64,000 nt of DNA from Humibacter albus DSM 18994 (GTDB taxonomy: Bacteria > Actinomycetota > Actinomycetes > Actinomycetales > Microbacteriaceae). Both the position numbers and the translations under genes were made by a program. Location of the stretch: positions 51,675 through 115,674 of the forward strand of contig NZ_ATXT01000020.1 in the NCBI RefSeq assembly GCF_000421825.1, given 5' to 3'. The notes beneath the pieces were generated by a model. That model was not told the origin of the DNA. It saw nothing but the letters and a program-made list of their open reading frames with translations, and made no database searches. Each line of letters opens with the position of its first letter. The stretch's first letter is position 1. Below, piece after piece: positions 26,063-38,349 of this stretch.

Positions 26063-26086
26063 GTGAAGCGAACTCGTTCGCTTCAC
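26063..26086. terminator. Hairpin downstream of the gyrA/DUF3566 genes
   Basis: GTGAAGCGAAC and its perfect complement (11-bp arms) are separated by only TC, 70 bp downstream of the DUF3566 stop on the minus strand. There is no T-run, but strong hairpins without one are common terminators in high-GC actinobacteria. The tight 2-nt spacer means the stem tip must open by a few bases. Confidence 0.5.
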
Positions 26087-26155
26087 TCTCGCCTTCGCAA
26101 CCGGCATCCCACGCGCCGCTCACGCAGCGCGGGCCTCTACCCGACGGGGGCCCCA

Positions 26156-26578
26156 TCAGTTGTTCGTGAATCCCACCAGGAGACCGCCGGTGATCTTCAC
26201 GCTGAGGTTGTAGAGCAGCGAGCAGACCGCACCGAGCGCCGTCGTGACGACCAGGTTCAGCACGGCGACCACAATGGAGAAGCCCATGACGGTACCCAGG
26301 CTCAGGATCGACTTGAGGTCGCTCCCGCTGGTTCCCGAGATGTCCTTGAACAGGCTGTTCAGGTTGTCGAAGATGCCCGTCTGGTCCAGCACCATCCAGA
26401 TCAGGAAAGCGCCGACGATCGAGATGATCGCCAAGCACAGGCCGACGAGGAAGGACAGCTTCACCGCAGACCAGAAGTCGACGTAGACCAGCCGCAGCCT
26501 GACCTGCTTGCTCTTGCCCCGGCCGGAGGGCTTGCGCGAAGACGATTTCTGAGCCAAACGATCCGCCACACTACTCAT
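26156..26578 (-). CDS. DUF3566 transmembrane protein
   Basis: 140 residues: a basic, Ser-rich N-terminus ([19 protein letters not shown]), then two membrane helices near 37-65 and 98-122. The [15 protein letters not shown] segment marks the actinobacterial DUF3566 family. Its start overlaps the gyrA stop by 4 bp, so it is the last gene of the dnaN...gyrA group. Function is unknown; mycobacterial relatives are encoded at the same place and have been linked to cell-wall proteins by position. Confidence 0.88.
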   Translation of the reverse strand: MSSVADRLAQKSSSRKPSGRGKSKQVRLRLVYVDFWSAVKLSFLVGLCLAIISIVGAFLIWMVLDQTGIFDNLNSLFKDISGTSGSDLKSILSLGTVMGFSIVVAVLNLVVTTALGAVCSLLYNLSVKITGGLLVGFTNN

Positions 26579-29250
26579 CTACGAAGGTTGTCCTTTCCGG
26601 GCTGCTCGGCCTCCTCGCCGGTCTCAGTCTCCCCCGGCTCGGCGTCGTGAGCGTCCAGATTCCGCTCGGTGTTTCGTGCAATGGCGATGATCTTGTCATC
26701 TGCAGCGAAGCGAGCGAACACGACACCCATGGTGTCCCGACCCTTCGCGGGCACCTCGGCCACGGCAGAGCGTACCACCTTGCCGCTGGCAAGAACCACG
26801 AGAACCTCGTCGTCGGATGCCACGATCAGAGCGCCCGCGAGGTCGCCACGATCGTCGTTCAACTTGGCCACCTTGATGCCCAGACCACCGCGCCCCTGGC
26901 GCCGGTACTGGTCGACCGCGGTGCGCTTCGCATACCCGCCCTCGGTGACCACGAAGACGAAGTTCTCGTCGTCGGCGTCCGGTACGGCTTCGCTGGCATC
27001 CGGAGCAGCTTCGCTGGGGTCTGGCTGACCACTGGAGCCTGCGGCAGCGACGGTGCCCGCGTGAATGACCGAGGCATCCAGCAGCGAGTCGTCGTCACGG
27101 AAGTGCATGCCGATCACGCCGGACGTCGAGCGACCCATCGGCCGCATCGCCTCGTCGGTCGCGGTGAACCTCAGCGACATGCCCTTGCGCGAGACGAGGA
27201 AGATGTCGGAGTCCTCTTCGACGAGGAGCGCCGAGATGAGCTCGTCTTCTTCGCGCAGCTTGATCGCGATGATGCCGCCGGTGCGGTTGGTGTCGTACTC
27301 GTCGAGAGCTGTCTTCTTCACGAGGCCCGCACGAGTGGCGAGCACCAGGTACTTCGCAGCGGAATAGTCGCGGATGTCCAGGATCGCCGCGATGTCCTCG
27401 TCAGGCTGCATCGCCAGCAGGTTCGCCACGTGCTGGCCCTTCGCATCGCGTCCCGCCTCGGGCACCTCGTAGGCCTTGGCACGATAGACGCGGCCCTTGT
27501 TCGTGAAGAACAGGAGCCAGTGATGCGTCGTCGTCACGAAGAAGTGCTCGACGACATCTTCGCCGCGCAGCTGCGCGCCCTTCACGCCCTTGCCACCGCG
27601 GTGCTGAGAGCGGTAATTGTCGCTCCGGGTGCGCTTGATGTAGCCGCCGCGCGTGACGGTGACGACCATCTCCTCCTCGGGGATGAGGTCTTCGACGCTC
27701 ATGTCGCCGTCGAACCCATAAAGGATGTTCGTGCGTCGCTCGTCGCCGTACTTGTCGGCGATCTCGGTCAGCTCTTCTGCGATGATCGTCCGCTGACGCG
27801 TCGGATCGGCGAGGATCGCCTTGTAGTCCGCGATCTCGGCTTCGAGCCGAGCAAGGTTGTCGATGATCTTCTGCCGCTCGAGCGCCGCGAGGCGACGCAG
27901 CTGCATGGAGAGGATGGCATCCGCCTGCACCTGGTCGACGCCGAGCAGCTCCATCAGTCCGGAGCGCGCCTCATCGGCGCTCGGCGAGCGCCGGATGAGC
28001 GCGATCACCTCGTCGAGCGCGTCGAGCGCCTTGACCAGACCGCGCTGGATGTGCGCGTCTTCCTCCGCCTTGCGCAACCGGTACTGGGTACGACGCACGA
28101 TCACGTCGATCTGGTGATCGACCCACGCCGTGACGAACCCGTCCAGCGGGAGCGTGCGCGGAACGCCATCGACGATCGCGAGCATGTTCGCGCCGAAGTT
28201 CTCCTGCAGCTGCGTGTGCTTGTACAGGTTGTTCAGCACGACCTTCGCCACCGCGTCGCGCTTGAGAACGATGACGAGGCGCTGACCGGTGCGACCACTG
28301 GACTCGTCGCGGATGTCGGCGATGCCGCCGATTCGCCCGTCCTTGACGAACTCTGCGATCTTGATGGCGAGGTTGTCGGGGTTCACCTGATAGGGAAGTT
28401 CCGTGACCACCAGACACGTGCGGCCCTGGATCTCCTCGACGTTGACCACCGAACGCATGGTGATCGAGCCCCGGCCCGTGCGGTAGGCGTCGTGGATCCC
28501 CTTCACGCCGAGGATCTGCGCGCCCGTCGGGAAGTCCGGTCCCTTGATGCGCTCCATCAGAGCGTCGAGGAGCTCCTCTCGCGAGGCATCCGGGTGTTCG
28601 AGTGCCCACAATGCACCGGCCGCGACCTCGCGCATGTTGTGCGGAGGGATGTTCGTGGCCATACCAACCGCGATGCCCACCGACCCGTTGACCAGCAGGT
28701 TCGGGAATCGGCTCGGCAGGATCGACGGCTCGCGGGTGCGCCCGTCGTAGTTGTCTTGGAATTCGACGGTGTCTTCGTCGATGTCGCGCACCATCTCGAG
28801 AGCGAGCGGCGCCATCTTCGTCTCGGTGTACCGCATCGCGGCAGCACCGTCATTGCCGGGAGAGCCGAAGTTGCCCTGGCCGAGTGCCAGCGGATATCGA
28901 AGGCTCCACGGCTGGACGAGTCGCACGAGCGTGTCGTAGATCGCCGTGTCGCCGTGCGGGTGGAACTGACCCATCACATCGCCGACCACACGGGAGCACT
29001 TCGAGAACGCGCGATCCGGCCGGTACCCGCCGTCGTACATCGCGTAGATCACGCGGCGGTGCACGGGCTTCAGGCCGTCGCGCACCTCGGGCAGTGCTCG
29101 TCCGACGATGACGGCCATCGCGTAGTCGAGGTAGCTGCGCTGCATCTCGAGCTGAAGCTCGACCGGCTCGATCTTTCCGTGCACGATGCCGAGGTTCTCT
29201 TCGGCGCCCTCGGGAACGGTCTGTTCAGTGCCGTCGGTCTCGTCTGCCAT
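26575..29250 (-). CDS. gyrA: DNA gyrase subunit A
   Basis: 891 residues, slightly longer than usual. Catalytic Tyr is Y141 ([10 protein letters not shown]). The quinolone-resistance region reads [10 protein letters not shown] with T102 at the E. coli S83 position. The C-terminal beta-propeller contains the GyrA-box-like segment RRGGKGVK. An acidic, Ser/Pro/Ala-rich insert (about residues 725-755, with repeated DASEAVPDA) separates two propeller blades. GyrA cuts and rejoins DNA in the A2B2 gyrase that introduces negative supercoils. gyrB lies 112 bp upstream on the same strand. Confidence 0.97.
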   Translation of the reverse strand: MADETDGTEQTVPEGAEENLGIVHGKIEPVELQLEMQRSYLDYAMAVIVGRALPEVRDGLKPVHRRVIYAMYDGGYRPDRAFSKCSRVVGDVMGQFHPHGDTAIYDTLVRLVQPWSLRYPLALGQGNFGSPGNDGAAAMRYTETKMAPLALEMVRDIDEDTVEFQDNYDGRTREPSILPSRFPNLLVNGSVGIAVGMATNIPPHNMREVAAGALWALEHPDASREELLDALMERIKGPDFPTGAQILGVKGIHDAYRTGRGSITMRSVVNVEEIQGRTCLVVTELPYQVNPDNLAIKIAEFVKDGRIGGIADIRDESSGRTGQRLVIVLKRDAVAKVVLNNLYKHTQLQENFGANMLAIVDGVPRTLPLDGFVTAWVDHQIDVIVRRTQYRLRKAEEDAHIQRGLVKALDALDEVIALIRRSPSADEARSGLMELLGVDQVQADAILSMQLRRLAALERQKIIDNLARLEAEIADYKAILADPTRQRTIIAEELTEIADKYGDERRTNILYGFDGDMSVEDLIPEEEMVVTVTRGGYIKRTRSDNYRSQHRGGKGVKGAQLRGEDVVEHFFVTTTHHWLLFFTNKGRVYRAKAYEVPEAGRDAKGQHVANLLAMQPDEDIAAILDIRDYSAAKYLVLATRAGLVKKTALDEYDTNRTGGIIAIKLREEDELISALLVEEDSDIFLVSRKGMSLRFTATDEAMRPMGRSTSGVIGMHFRDDDSLLDASVIHAGTVAAAGSSGQPDPSEAAPDASEAVPDADDENFVFVVTEGGYAKRTAVDQYRRQGRGGLGIKVAKLNDDRGDLAGALIVASDDEVLVVLASGKVVRSAVAEVPAKGRDTMGVVFARFAADDKIIAIARNTERNLDAHDAEPGETETGEEAEQPGKDNLRR

Positions 29251-29362
29251 CTATTTCTCTTCTGCTTCTTCTTCTCGTACGTCTCGTGCTCTGCGGCCCG
29301 GCGCCGTCCAATGGCCCGCGGCGATCGTCCGATCCCCGGGCACCACTGCTGGGCGACAGGTC

Positions 29363-31393
<2,031 letters not shown>

Positions 31394-31478
31394 TCATTCT
31401 ACCAAGTGGGTCCTGGTGATCGGGCGAGAAACGGCCGTCTGAGGCGATGAAAATCGAGGGTTGGGCAGATTTGGCCGC

Positions 31479-31961
31479 TCAACCGTAGGTGTCGCGTGGA
31501 CCGCGGCCTGGAACCGACCTGGGGCCGCGTTTCCAAGTGGGGACGTCCGGCCCTATGAAGCGGATGTTCTCCACACCCGCGTCGGGGTACCTCCGCTCGA
31601 TGTGCGCGAGCATCTCTCCGCGCATCAGCCGAAGCTGTGTCGCCCAGCTCGTCGAGTCGCACTGCACGGTCAGAGTTCCACCCTCGATGCCGACCGGCGC
31701 GGAGTGCTTCGACGTCTCTTCTCCCACGACGTCGCCCCACGCGGCGATCAATTCCGACTTCGCCAACGGGGAACTCCAGCCCAGCTCGTGGGCGAGCGAA
31801 TCGATCAGACCGCCCAGCCCGCGCGGCTCCCTCCCCGGGTCGAACGGCTGGCTTCCGGTGCGCTCGCTACGGCCGGTTCGTTCGGCCCGCCGGCGCCCGC
31901 GCGACGGGTCGGACCCGAAGAGCTCCTTCAAGTGCCGATAGAAGTCGGCCGCCTCACTCAT
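31479..31961 (-). CDS. dciA: DciA/DUF721 family protein (DnaB helicase loading)
   Basis: 160 residues. The C-terminal half shows the DUF721 fold signature: W82-like GDVVGEETSKHSAPVGI and LTVQCDSTSWATQLRLM. DciA is the ancestral loader of replicative helicase DnaB in bacteria that lack DnaC/DnaI. The start overlaps the end of recF by 8 bp, as in mycobacteria. dnaB itself is at 58362 in this window. Confidence 0.9.
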   Translation of the reverse strand: MSEAADFYRHLKELFGSDPSRGRRRAERTGRSERTGSQPFDPGREPRGLGGLIDSLAHELGWSSPLAKSELIAAWGDVVGEETSKHSAPVGIEGGTLTVQCDSTSWATQLRLMRGEMLAHIERRYPDAGVENIRFIGPDVPTWKRGPRSVPGRGPRDTYG

Positions 31962-33111
31962 CGACGACCTGACCGCCGCGAATGTGCACGGTGTGCGCAC
32001 GGAGCTCATCGGGCACGTCGTCCAGCACTGCCGACGTGACGAGCACCTGTTCGAAATCGTGCACGGATGCCGCCAGCCTGGCCCGTCTCGCCTGGTCCAG
32101 TTCCGCGAACACGTCGTCGAGGATCAGCACCGGATCGCCTGTCGTGGAATGATCGCGCAACAGCTGAGCGGATGCCAGTCTCAGCGAGAGCGCGAACGAC
32201 CACGATTCCCCGTGGCTGGCGTAGCCCTTGGCAGGGAGTCCGTTCAGCTCGAACCGCACGTCGTCGCGATGCGGCCCGACCAAGGTCACCCCGCGGTCGA
32301 GTTCACGGGAACGCAACGCGGCAACGGCCGCGGCGAAGCGATCCCGTGTGCTTTCTCCGTTCATCGCCGCCGGGGCGTCGGAGGATGCCTCCCCGTCGTC
32401 ATCGGGGGCGGCCCCGTCCACCGAGAGCAAGGGGACCAGTCCCGGACCGTGATCGGCGCCGGCGACTGCGTGGTAGGCATCCCGAACGGGACCGACCAAG
32501 TCGTCGATGAGGGCGACTCGTTCGTCGACGATCTCGGAACCGAGGGTGACGAGGCGCTCGTCCCAGACATCCAACGTAGAGAGCGCGGAACCGCGCACGC
32601 CGGATGCCCGCGCGGACTTGAGCAGGGTGTTGCGCTGCTTGAGAACCCGGTCATAGTCGGCGAGCACGCCGGCCAGTCGCGGGGTGCGCTGCACGAGCAC
32701 GACGTCGAGGAATCGTCGGCGCACTGCCGGTTCGCCGCGCACGAGGGCGAGGTCTTCGGGAGCGAACAGAACCGTGGAGAGGAAGCGCACGAGTTCTCGG
32801 GGACGCGACGGCGAGCGGTTCACCAACGCCTTGTTGGCCGAGCCACGGTTGAGCTGCAGTTCCAGCAGCACGGCCCGGCCATCATGTTCGAGCCGCACGC
32901 GCACGACGGCGGAGGGCTCATCCTGCCGGATCATCGCGGAATCGAGCGGCGTGCGGTGAGAGCTTCCTGTGGAGAGGAAGACCAGGGATTCGACCAGGTT
33001 GGTCTTGCCCTGCCCATTGCTGCCGACGAAGAGATTGGGCCCGGCCGCGAGCTCGACTTCCGCGTGCTCGTAGTTTCGGAAGTCGGTCAATGACAGATGC
33101 GTGACCCTCAT
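31954..33111 (-). CDS. recF: DNA replication and repair protein RecF
   Basis: 385 residues beginning MRVTHLSLTDFRNYEHAEVEL. Walker A GSNGQGKT is at 30-37; the signature and Walker B segment DPVLILDDVFAELD is near 320-333. RecF, an SMC-like ATPase, loads RecA at gaps with RecO and RecR. Downstream of gnd and upstream of dciA and gyrB. Confidence 0.97.
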   Translation of the reverse strand: MRVTHLSLTDFRNYEHAEVELAAGPNLFVGSNGQGKTNLVESLVFLSTGSSHRTPLDSAMIRQDEPSAVVRVRLEHDGRAVLLELQLNRGSANKALVNRSPSRPRELVRFLSTVLFAPEDLALVRGEPAVRRRFLDVVLVQRTPRLAGVLADYDRVLKQRNTLLKSARASGVRGSALSTLDVWDERLVTLGSEIVDERVALIDDLVGPVRDAYHAVAGADHGPGLVPLLSVDGAAPDDDGEASSDAPAAMNGESTRDRFAAAVAALRSRELDRGVTLVGPHRDDVRFELNGLPAKGYASHGESWSFALSLRLASAQLLRDHSTTGDPVLILDDVFAELDQARRARLAASVHDFEQVLVTSAVLDDVPDELRAHTVHIRGGQVVDE

Positions 33112-33160
33112 CGACCGCCTCCCACGTGTCGCCCCTGACGAGGCGACGACGCTGCCACTG

Positions 33161-34048
33161 TCAGTCGACGGCCTTGACGGCGTGCCCGCCGAACTGGTTG
33201 CGCAGGGCGGCGACCGCCTTCATGGCCGGTGAGTCCTCCTGACGCGAGACGAATCGTGCGAAGATCGACGCGCTGATCGTCGGCATCGGAACCGCGTTGT
33301 TCAGCCCCTCTTCGACGGTCCACCGACCCTCGCCCGAGTCCTGCACATAACCCTCGATGTGCTCGAACTCGGGGTCCTGCTCCAGAGCGCGCACGAGAAG
33401 GTCGAGAAGCCAGGAACGCACGACGGTTCCTCGCTGCCACGCCTTGAAGGTTCCGGTGACGTCTTTGATGATGTCCTTGCGTGTGTCCAGGAGCTCATAG
33501 CCCTCGGCGTAGGCCTGCATGAGCGCGTACTCGATGCCGTTGTGCACCATCTTGGCGTAGTGACCGGCGCCGACCTCGCCGACGTGGACGAATCCCTCGT
33601 CGCGCGGGCCGTCGGGCCGGAGCGCGTCGAAGACGGGCATCACTCGTTCGACCTGGGCGGCACTGCCGCCGACCATGAGGCCGTAGCCGTTGTCCAGTCC
33701 CCAGACACCGCCCGAGACGCCGGCATCCATGAAGTCCACGCCGGTCTTCGCGAGGAGTTCGGCATGTTTGAAGTCCTCGGTGAACTTCGAGTTGCCGCCG
33801 TCGATCACGAGGTCGCCGGCCTCCAGAACTCCGGCGAGCTCCGTGACGACCGAGTCGGTGATGGCGCCGGCCGGAACCATGGACCAGACGGTCCGCGGCG
33901 CGGGGAGAGCCTTGGCGAGATCCGCGATCGAGGCGACGTCGGAGACGTCCGGGTTCGTGTCATAACCGGTGACCTGGATGCCTTTGCGCTCGAGGCGCGC
34001 CCGCATGTTGTTGCCCATTTTGCCGAGGCCGATGAGACCGATGTGCAT
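33161..34048 (-). CDS. gnd: 6-phosphogluconate dehydrogenase, decarboxylating (short GntZ/YqeC type)
   Basis: 295 residues starting MHIGLIGLGKMGNNM; the longer open frame upstream runs into dnaN. Nucleotide-binding GLGKMG (7-12), then DGGNS, DAGVSGG and KMVHNGIEY with catalytic Lys and Asn. The short (about 300 residue) class is NAD-preferring in several species, in contrast to the 470-residue enzyme. It makes ribulose-5-phosphate and CO2. A gnd between dnaN and recF is common in actinobacteria. Confidence 0.93.
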   Translation of the reverse strand: MHIGLIGLGKMGNNMRARLERKGIQVTGYDTNPDVSDVASIADLAKALPAPRTVWSMVPAGAITDSVVTELAGVLEAGDLVIDGGNSKFTEDFKHAELLAKTGVDFMDAGVSGGVWGLDNGYGLMVGGSAAQVERVMPVFDALRPDGPRDEGFVHVGEVGAGHYAKMVHNGIEYALMQAYAEGYELLDTRKDIIKDVTGTFKAWQRGTVVRSWLLDLLVRALEQDPEFEHIEGYVQDSGEGRWTVEEGLNNAVPMPTISASIFARFVSRQEDSPAMKAVAALRNQFGGHAVKAVD

Positions 34049-34101
34049 GAGTAGTCCTTCGTCGTGTGCAGTGAATCGCGAATCGAGCGCGAACGCGCCG
34101 A

Positions 34102-35289
34102 TCAGCGCAACAGCAGATTCGGCTGCAGCAGGTAGCGGTAGCTGTCGCTTCCCGCCTGCTCCTTGCTGGTCTGGCTCGTGATGAGCACCGGGCCCGGCTT
34201 GTTCGGGTTGTCGGTCTTCGTGAACGAGATGCGCACGAATTCCGAGTGCACGGCGCCGAGACCGTCGAGCAGGAACTGGGGTTTGAGCGAGACGACGGTG
34301 TCTTCTCCGCTGAGCAGAGCGTCGATGCTCTCGGATGCCTGTGCTTGCTCCGACCCGATAGCCTCCAGGGTCAGACCGTCGGAGTTGAAGGTGAATCGCA
34401 GCGCGGCTTCGCGCTCGAGCACGAGGGACACGCGTCGCGTGGCCTCGATCAGGTCTGCCGTGTTGATCACGGCGTAGTTGTCGACAGTGTCGGGGAAGAG
34501 CCGTTTGACCGGCGGGAAGTTGCCCTTGATCAGAAGCGACGTGACAGTCTTCTTCTCCGCCGTGAACGCGATCAGTTCGCGGTCGTCCTTCGAGACGAGC
34601 GTCACCGAGATGGTGCTGCCATGACCGAAGGTCTTGCCGATCTCCTGGAGCGTGCGCGCTGGAACAAGCGCTGTGGAGGGATCCGACTGCCCGAGCGAGC
34701 CGTCCCAATCGATCTCGCGAACGGCCACTCGATAGCGGTCGGTGGCGACGAGGCTCAGCTTGTTGTCGGCGATCTCGAGCTGAACACCGGTGATGACAGG
34801 GGTCACATCATCGCGCGAGGCCGCCACGGCCACCTGAGCGACGGCTTCGGAGAACTCTTCCGCAGGAACCAGACCCGCGTCGCCGGAGATCTGCGGCAAC
34901 GTCGGGTATTCCTCCACGGGCATGGACAGCAGCGTGAAGCTGGCGCTTCCGCACGTGACGCCGATGCGGTTCTCGTCGGTGCTGAACGTCACCGGGGCGT
35001 TGGGCAGCTTGGACGCGATCTCCGCAAGGAGACGTCCTGACACGAGCACCGTTCCCGGTTCTTCGACGTCGGCCGCGATCTCGGTCTGCGCCGACACCTC
35101 GTAGTCGAATGCGGACAGGGAGATACCGGATTCCGTGGTGCTGATCAGGATGCCGCTGAGGATCGGCAAGGTGGTGCGCTGAGGCAGCAGTTTGACGGTG
35201 AACGAAACCGCTTCGCTCAGCACATCGCGGTTGGCCTGAAACCTCACGAAGTTCTCCGTAACGTCGATGGATGCTGGTGCGCCATTCAT
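34102..35289 (-). CDS. dnaN: DNA polymerase III beta subunit (sliding clamp)
   Basis: 395 residues starting MNGAPASIDVTENFVRF; the frame continues a few codons upstream without a better start. It has the three-domain clamp layout, with LPILSGILI near the start, and the C-terminal NPNKPGPVLI and SDSYRYLLQPNLLLR. The ring tethers polymerase to DNA. dnaA is upstream across the origin region. Confidence 0.97.
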   Translation of the reverse strand: MNGAPASIDVTENFVRFQANRDVLSEAVSFTVKLLPQRTTLPILSGILISTTESGISLSAFDYEVSAQTEIAADVEEPGTVLVSGRLLAEIASKLPNAPVTFSTDENRIGVTCGSASFTLLSMPVEEYPTLPQISGDAGLVPAEEFSEAVAQVAVAASRDDVTPVITGVQLEIADNKLSLVATDRYRVAVREIDWDGSLGQSDPSTALVPARTLQEIGKTFGHGSTISVTLVSKDDRELIAFTAEKKTVTSLLIKGNFPPVKRLFPDTVDNYAVINTADLIEATRRVSLVLEREAALRFTFNSDGLTLEAIGSEQAQASESIDALLSGEDTVVSLKPQFLLDGLGAVHSEFVRISFTKTDNPNKPGPVLITSQTSKEQAGSDSYRYLLQPNLLLR

Positions 35290-35660
35290 GCTAGCCCCCG
35301 ACTGCTGACGTGCGAACGAGGGAACCAAGGCCCGGGCGAGTCGTTGAGGTTGTCGGCAGCCTCGCTTAACAAATCTTGGTGTTTTAACCGGCTTAACCGC
35401 TGTGGAAACTGTGGATAACTCGGTGGATGGTAGTCGGCTCTAGGGAACTACAAGCGTGTGACTTGTCGACGAGCTGTTGATGGTGAGGGTTTCAGACGCC
35501 GCCGGCGCGGCCACCGAATGACAAGGATTTCACAGCGGCGGCTTGTCCGCTCACACGCCGGAGCCTGTTATTCGTTAACTATCCCCAGAGTTATCCACAG
35601 TGTGAATATGCGCGGATGAGCAGTGTCGCGGGTCGGGCCGTGACGGGAGACGATCGAGCG
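35290..35660. other. oriC: Chromosomal replication origin (oriC), dnaA-dnaN intergenic region
   Basis: 371 bp between dnaN and dnaA, the usual actinobacterial oriC place. Two perfect DnaA boxes: TGTGGATAA at 35410-35418 and TTATCCACA at 35591-35599, on opposite strands, with several degenerate ones between (for example TGTGGAAAC at 35401). The A+T-richer stretch 35365-35398 with three TTAAC repeats (CTTAAC, TTTTAACC, CTTAACC) is a good candidate for the unwinding element. Only two exact boxes are seen, fewer than in Streptomyces; further boxes lie upstream of dnaA. Confidence 0.85.
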
Positions 35661-37085
35661 TCAGCGGTGCGTCTGCTTGATCCGTGCGGTGAGCTCGGTG
35701 ACCTGGTTGTAGATCGACCGGCGTTCCTTCATGAGTTCGCTGATCTTCTTGTTCGCGTACATCACCGTGGTGTGATCGCGGTTGCCGAACAGCTGGCCGA
35801 TCTTCGGCAGGGAGAGATTCGTCAGCTCGCGGCAGAGATACATCGCGATCTGCCGCGCCGTGGCGATCGCCTGCGATCGCGAGGAGCCGTAGAGATCGTC
35901 GACGCTCAGCTTGAAGTAGTCGGCAGTGGCGGTGATGATGTCGGCCGGCGCCACGACGTTGTCGTCATCGAGTGTTATCAGGTCCTTGAGCACGGTCTGG
36001 ACGAGACTCATGTCGACCGGGGTCTTGTTGAGACTGGCGAACGCGGTGACCCGGATGAGCGTGCCCTCCAGCTCGCGGATGTTGCTCGACACCTTGGTCG
36101 CCATGAACTCGAGGATGTCGTCGGGAACGAGGATGCGCTCGCTCTGAGCCTTCTTGCGCAGGATGGCGATCCGGGTCTCGAGGTCGGGAGCCTGGACATC
36201 CGTGATCAGGCCCCACTCGAAGCGGGTGAGCATCCGATCCTCGAAACCCGTGAGGTGCTTCGGTGGCAGGTCACTGGTGATGACCACCTGCTTGTTGTGG
36301 TCGTGCAGTGTGTTGAAGGTGTGGAAGAACGCCTCTTGCGTCTCGACGGCTCGTTGCAGGAACTGGATGTCGTCGATCAAGAGGATGTCGATGTTGCGGT
36401 AGCGCGCCTGGAACGACGATCCACGGTTGTTCGCGATGGAGTTGATGAAGTCGTTCGTGAACTCTTCGGAGCTGACATAGCGGACCCGGATGCCCGGGTA
36501 GAGGCTCATCGCGTAGTGACCGATGGCGTGCAGGAGGTGAGTCTTACCCAGCCCGGAGTCGCCGTAGATGAAGAGGGGGTTGTAAGCCTTCGCGGGGGCC
36601 TCGGCCACGGCGACTGCCGCCGCATGGGCGAACCGGTTGGACTGGCCGATGACGAAGTTGTCGAAGCTGTACTTCGCGTTGAGTCGGGTATCGGCGTTCC
36701 GGGGCGCGGCGCTGATCTCGGTGACCGGCGCCGAGGGCTGCGTCACGGTGGGAGGGGTGTCGATGTAGCTCGACTCGATTCGCTCGGGCTCGAGCTGGGG
36801 TGACTCGTGCGTGATGTTCGGATTGACGACGATGGCGAAGTTGGAGACCGCCAAAGAGTCGTCGAGTCGGCCGATGGAGCTCAGGAGCGGCACTCGGCAG
36901 CGCTGCTCGATCATTCCCCTGGTGAATTCATTCGGCACCTCGAGATAGAAGGTGCCGGCCATGATGCCCTTCGGCTCGACCAGGCTGAGGAACCCGTAGA
37001 GCTGAGGGGTGACGCGCTCATCCACCTCGAGCGTCGACAGAACGGATCTCCATGCGGTCGTCAATGCCGGATCGCCGTCAGCCAT
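35661..37085 (-). CDS. dnaA: Chromosomal replication initiator DnaA
   Basis: 474 residues starting MADGDPALTTAWRSVL; the frame is open further upstream into the promoter region. Domain I 1-90, a linker to about 135, AAA+ domain with Walker A GDSGLGKT (175-182) and Walker B LLIDDIQF, and DNA-binding domain IV with the signature GNRDHTTVMYA (D437 on). It binds TTATCCACA boxes and melts oriC. Boxes in its own upstream region suggest autoregulation. Confidence 0.98.
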   Translation of the reverse strand: MADGDPALTTAWRSVLSTLEVDERVTPQLYGFLSLVEPKGIMAGTFYLEVPNEFTRGMIEQRCRVPLLSSIGRLDDSLAVSNFAIVVNPNITHESPQLEPERIESSYIDTPPTVTQPSAPVTEISAAPRNADTRLNAKYSFDNFVIGQSNRFAHAAAVAVAEAPAKAYNPLFIYGDSGLGKTHLLHAIGHYAMSLYPGIRVRYVSSEEFTNDFINSIANNRGSSFQARYRNIDILLIDDIQFLQRAVETQEAFFHTFNTLHDHNKQVVITSDLPPKHLTGFEDRMLTRFEWGLITDVQAPDLETRIAILRKKAQSERILVPDDILEFMATKVSSNIRELEGTLIRVTAFASLNKTPVDMSLVQTVLKDLITLDDDNVVAPADIITATADYFKLSVDDLYGSSRSQAIATARQIAMYLCRELTNLSLPKIGQLFGNRDHTTVMYANKKISELMKERRSIYNQVTELTARIKQTHR

Positions 37086-37541
37086 AGTTCCCCTAGATCT
37101 TTCCCACGAACCCTGGCGAGTCCGATCCACCCCATCGTGGACCAGTCCGGCCGAAACAGCGGGTTCGGCCGCTCTTATCCACACCGTTATCCCCACGTGC
37201 CGTCAGGCCATTCTCCGCGTCAGGACGCCGTGTCGAGAACAGCCGATTCACAACCTGGGGATAACTTCGCATGTCACGCTAACGAATCGGACGGGCGCGC
37301 TCAAATCATCGGGTGCGTACGATCTCGCGGGTCGTCGGCGTGCCTCTCCAGGCTTAGTACTGTCGCGGGTCATAATCAACGATTCGCCGGGCGCCGGTTT
37401 GACCTTGTGAGAGCGACCCCGTACCGTTAACGGGTTGACCGCGCCGTGCGAGCGCGGGAATTCTTCCTTCTGGGCGCCTACGGCGACTGTGTGCCATCGG
37501 GTCCGCCTCACGAAGAACCGATCGATCGAGAGACCAATCTG
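37086..37541. promoter_or_regulatory. Divergent dnaA/rpmH promoter region with DnaA boxes
   Basis: A 456-bp gap with no gene. It holds a perfect DnaA box TTATCCACA at 37175-37183, the one-base variants TTATCCCCA at 37187-37195 and TGGGGATAA at 37256-37264, and a CCGTTAACGG palindrome near 37424 before rpmH. These fit autoregulation of dnaA and possibly a second part of oriC, as seen in bipartite origins. Confidence 0.7.
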
Positions 37542-37679
37542 ATGAGCAAGCGAACGTTCCAGCCGAACAACCGCCGTCGCGCCAAGGTGCACGGCTTCCG
37601 TCTTCGTATGCGCACGCGCGCCGGCCGCGCCATTCTCGCGAACCGTCGCCGCAAGGGTCGCACCGAACTTTCCGCGTAG
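37542..37679 (+). CDS. rpmH: 50S ribosomal protein L34
   Basis: 45 residues, [20 protein letters not shown] with the expected very basic composition and the end GRTELSA. The open frame extends upstream but L34 starts here. First in the rpmH-rnpA-yidD-yidC-jag-rsmG series on the plus strand, divergent from dnaA. Confidence 0.97.
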   Translation: MSKRTFQPNNRRRAKVHGFRLRMRTRAGRAILANRRRKGRTELSA

Positions 37680-37691
37680 TAGCGCAGTGCG

Positions 37692-38039
37692 GTGCTCGCC
37701 AAGGCGAACCGGATCGTCAGCGGTGCTGATTATCGACTGACGGTCCGTCAGGGAGTGCGCGTGCACGCACCGAACACGATCACCTATGTGAGGCGGGCAT
37801 CCGAAGGGGTGCCCGCTCGTTTCGGTTTCGTCGTGAGTAAGGCAGTCGGTGGTGCAGTGGTTCGCAACACGGTGCGCCGCCGCATGAAGGCGATCTGTCG
37901 CGAACTGCTGCCGGAACTGGGCGACGGTTACGACATCGTGGTGCGTGCGCTGCCAGCGTCCGCGCAGGCACCGTGGACTACCCTTCAAGGTGAGATCCGC
38001 CGAGCCGTCGACAAAGTGGGCGCCCGATGCATGCCGTGA
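37692..38039 (+). CDS. rnpA: Ribonuclease P protein component
   Basis: 115 residues from a GTG, 12 bp after rpmH. The RNR motif VRNTVRRRMKAICRE and FGFVVSKAVG are the family RNA-binding features. With the RNase P RNA it trims tRNA 5' ends. yidD starts inside its last codons. Confidence 0.94.
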   Translation: MLAKANRIVSGADYRLTVRQGVRVHAPNTITYVRRASEGVPARFGFVVSKAVGGAVVRNTVRRRMKAICRELLPELGDGYDIVVRALPASAQAPWTTLQGEIRRAVDKVGARCMP

Positions 38040-38338
38040 TGACGACCGTTCTTCTTCTACCGAGGAATGTTGCTGTGCTGATTCTGCGCGCCTATCGCAC
38101 GGTGATCTCACCCCTGTACGGCGACGTGTGTCGCTATTACCCCTCGTGCTCGGCCTACGCGCTGGGTGCGATTCAAGAGCACGGCGTTCTCGTCGGCACG
38201 GTTCTCGGAGTCGCGCGCATCGCGCGCTGTCATCCATGGGCTGCCGGCGGAGTCGACGATGTCCCCCACAAGAAGACCCCCCGCTATAGCGTCACCCCGT
38301 TCGGGTTCGTGGTGGCACGCGGCCATGCAAAAGGATGA
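38027..38338 (+). CDS. yidD: Membrane protein insertion efficiency factor YidD
   Basis: 103 residues. CRYYPSCSAYALGAIQEHG and RCHPWAAGGVDDVP are the defining cysteine-containing motifs. An amphipathic N-terminus (LILRAYRTVISPL) binds the membrane. The start at 38027 overlaps rnpA by 13 bp; the ATG at 38039, sharing one base with the rnpA stop, is a possible alternative. Assists YidC. Confidence 0.93.
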   Translation: MHAVMTTVLLLPRNVAVLILRAYRTVISPLYGDVCRYYPSCSAYALGAIQEHGVLVGTVLGVARIARCHPWAAGGVDDVPHKKTPRYSVTPFGFVVARGHAKG

Positions 38339-38349
38339 CCGACTAACAG

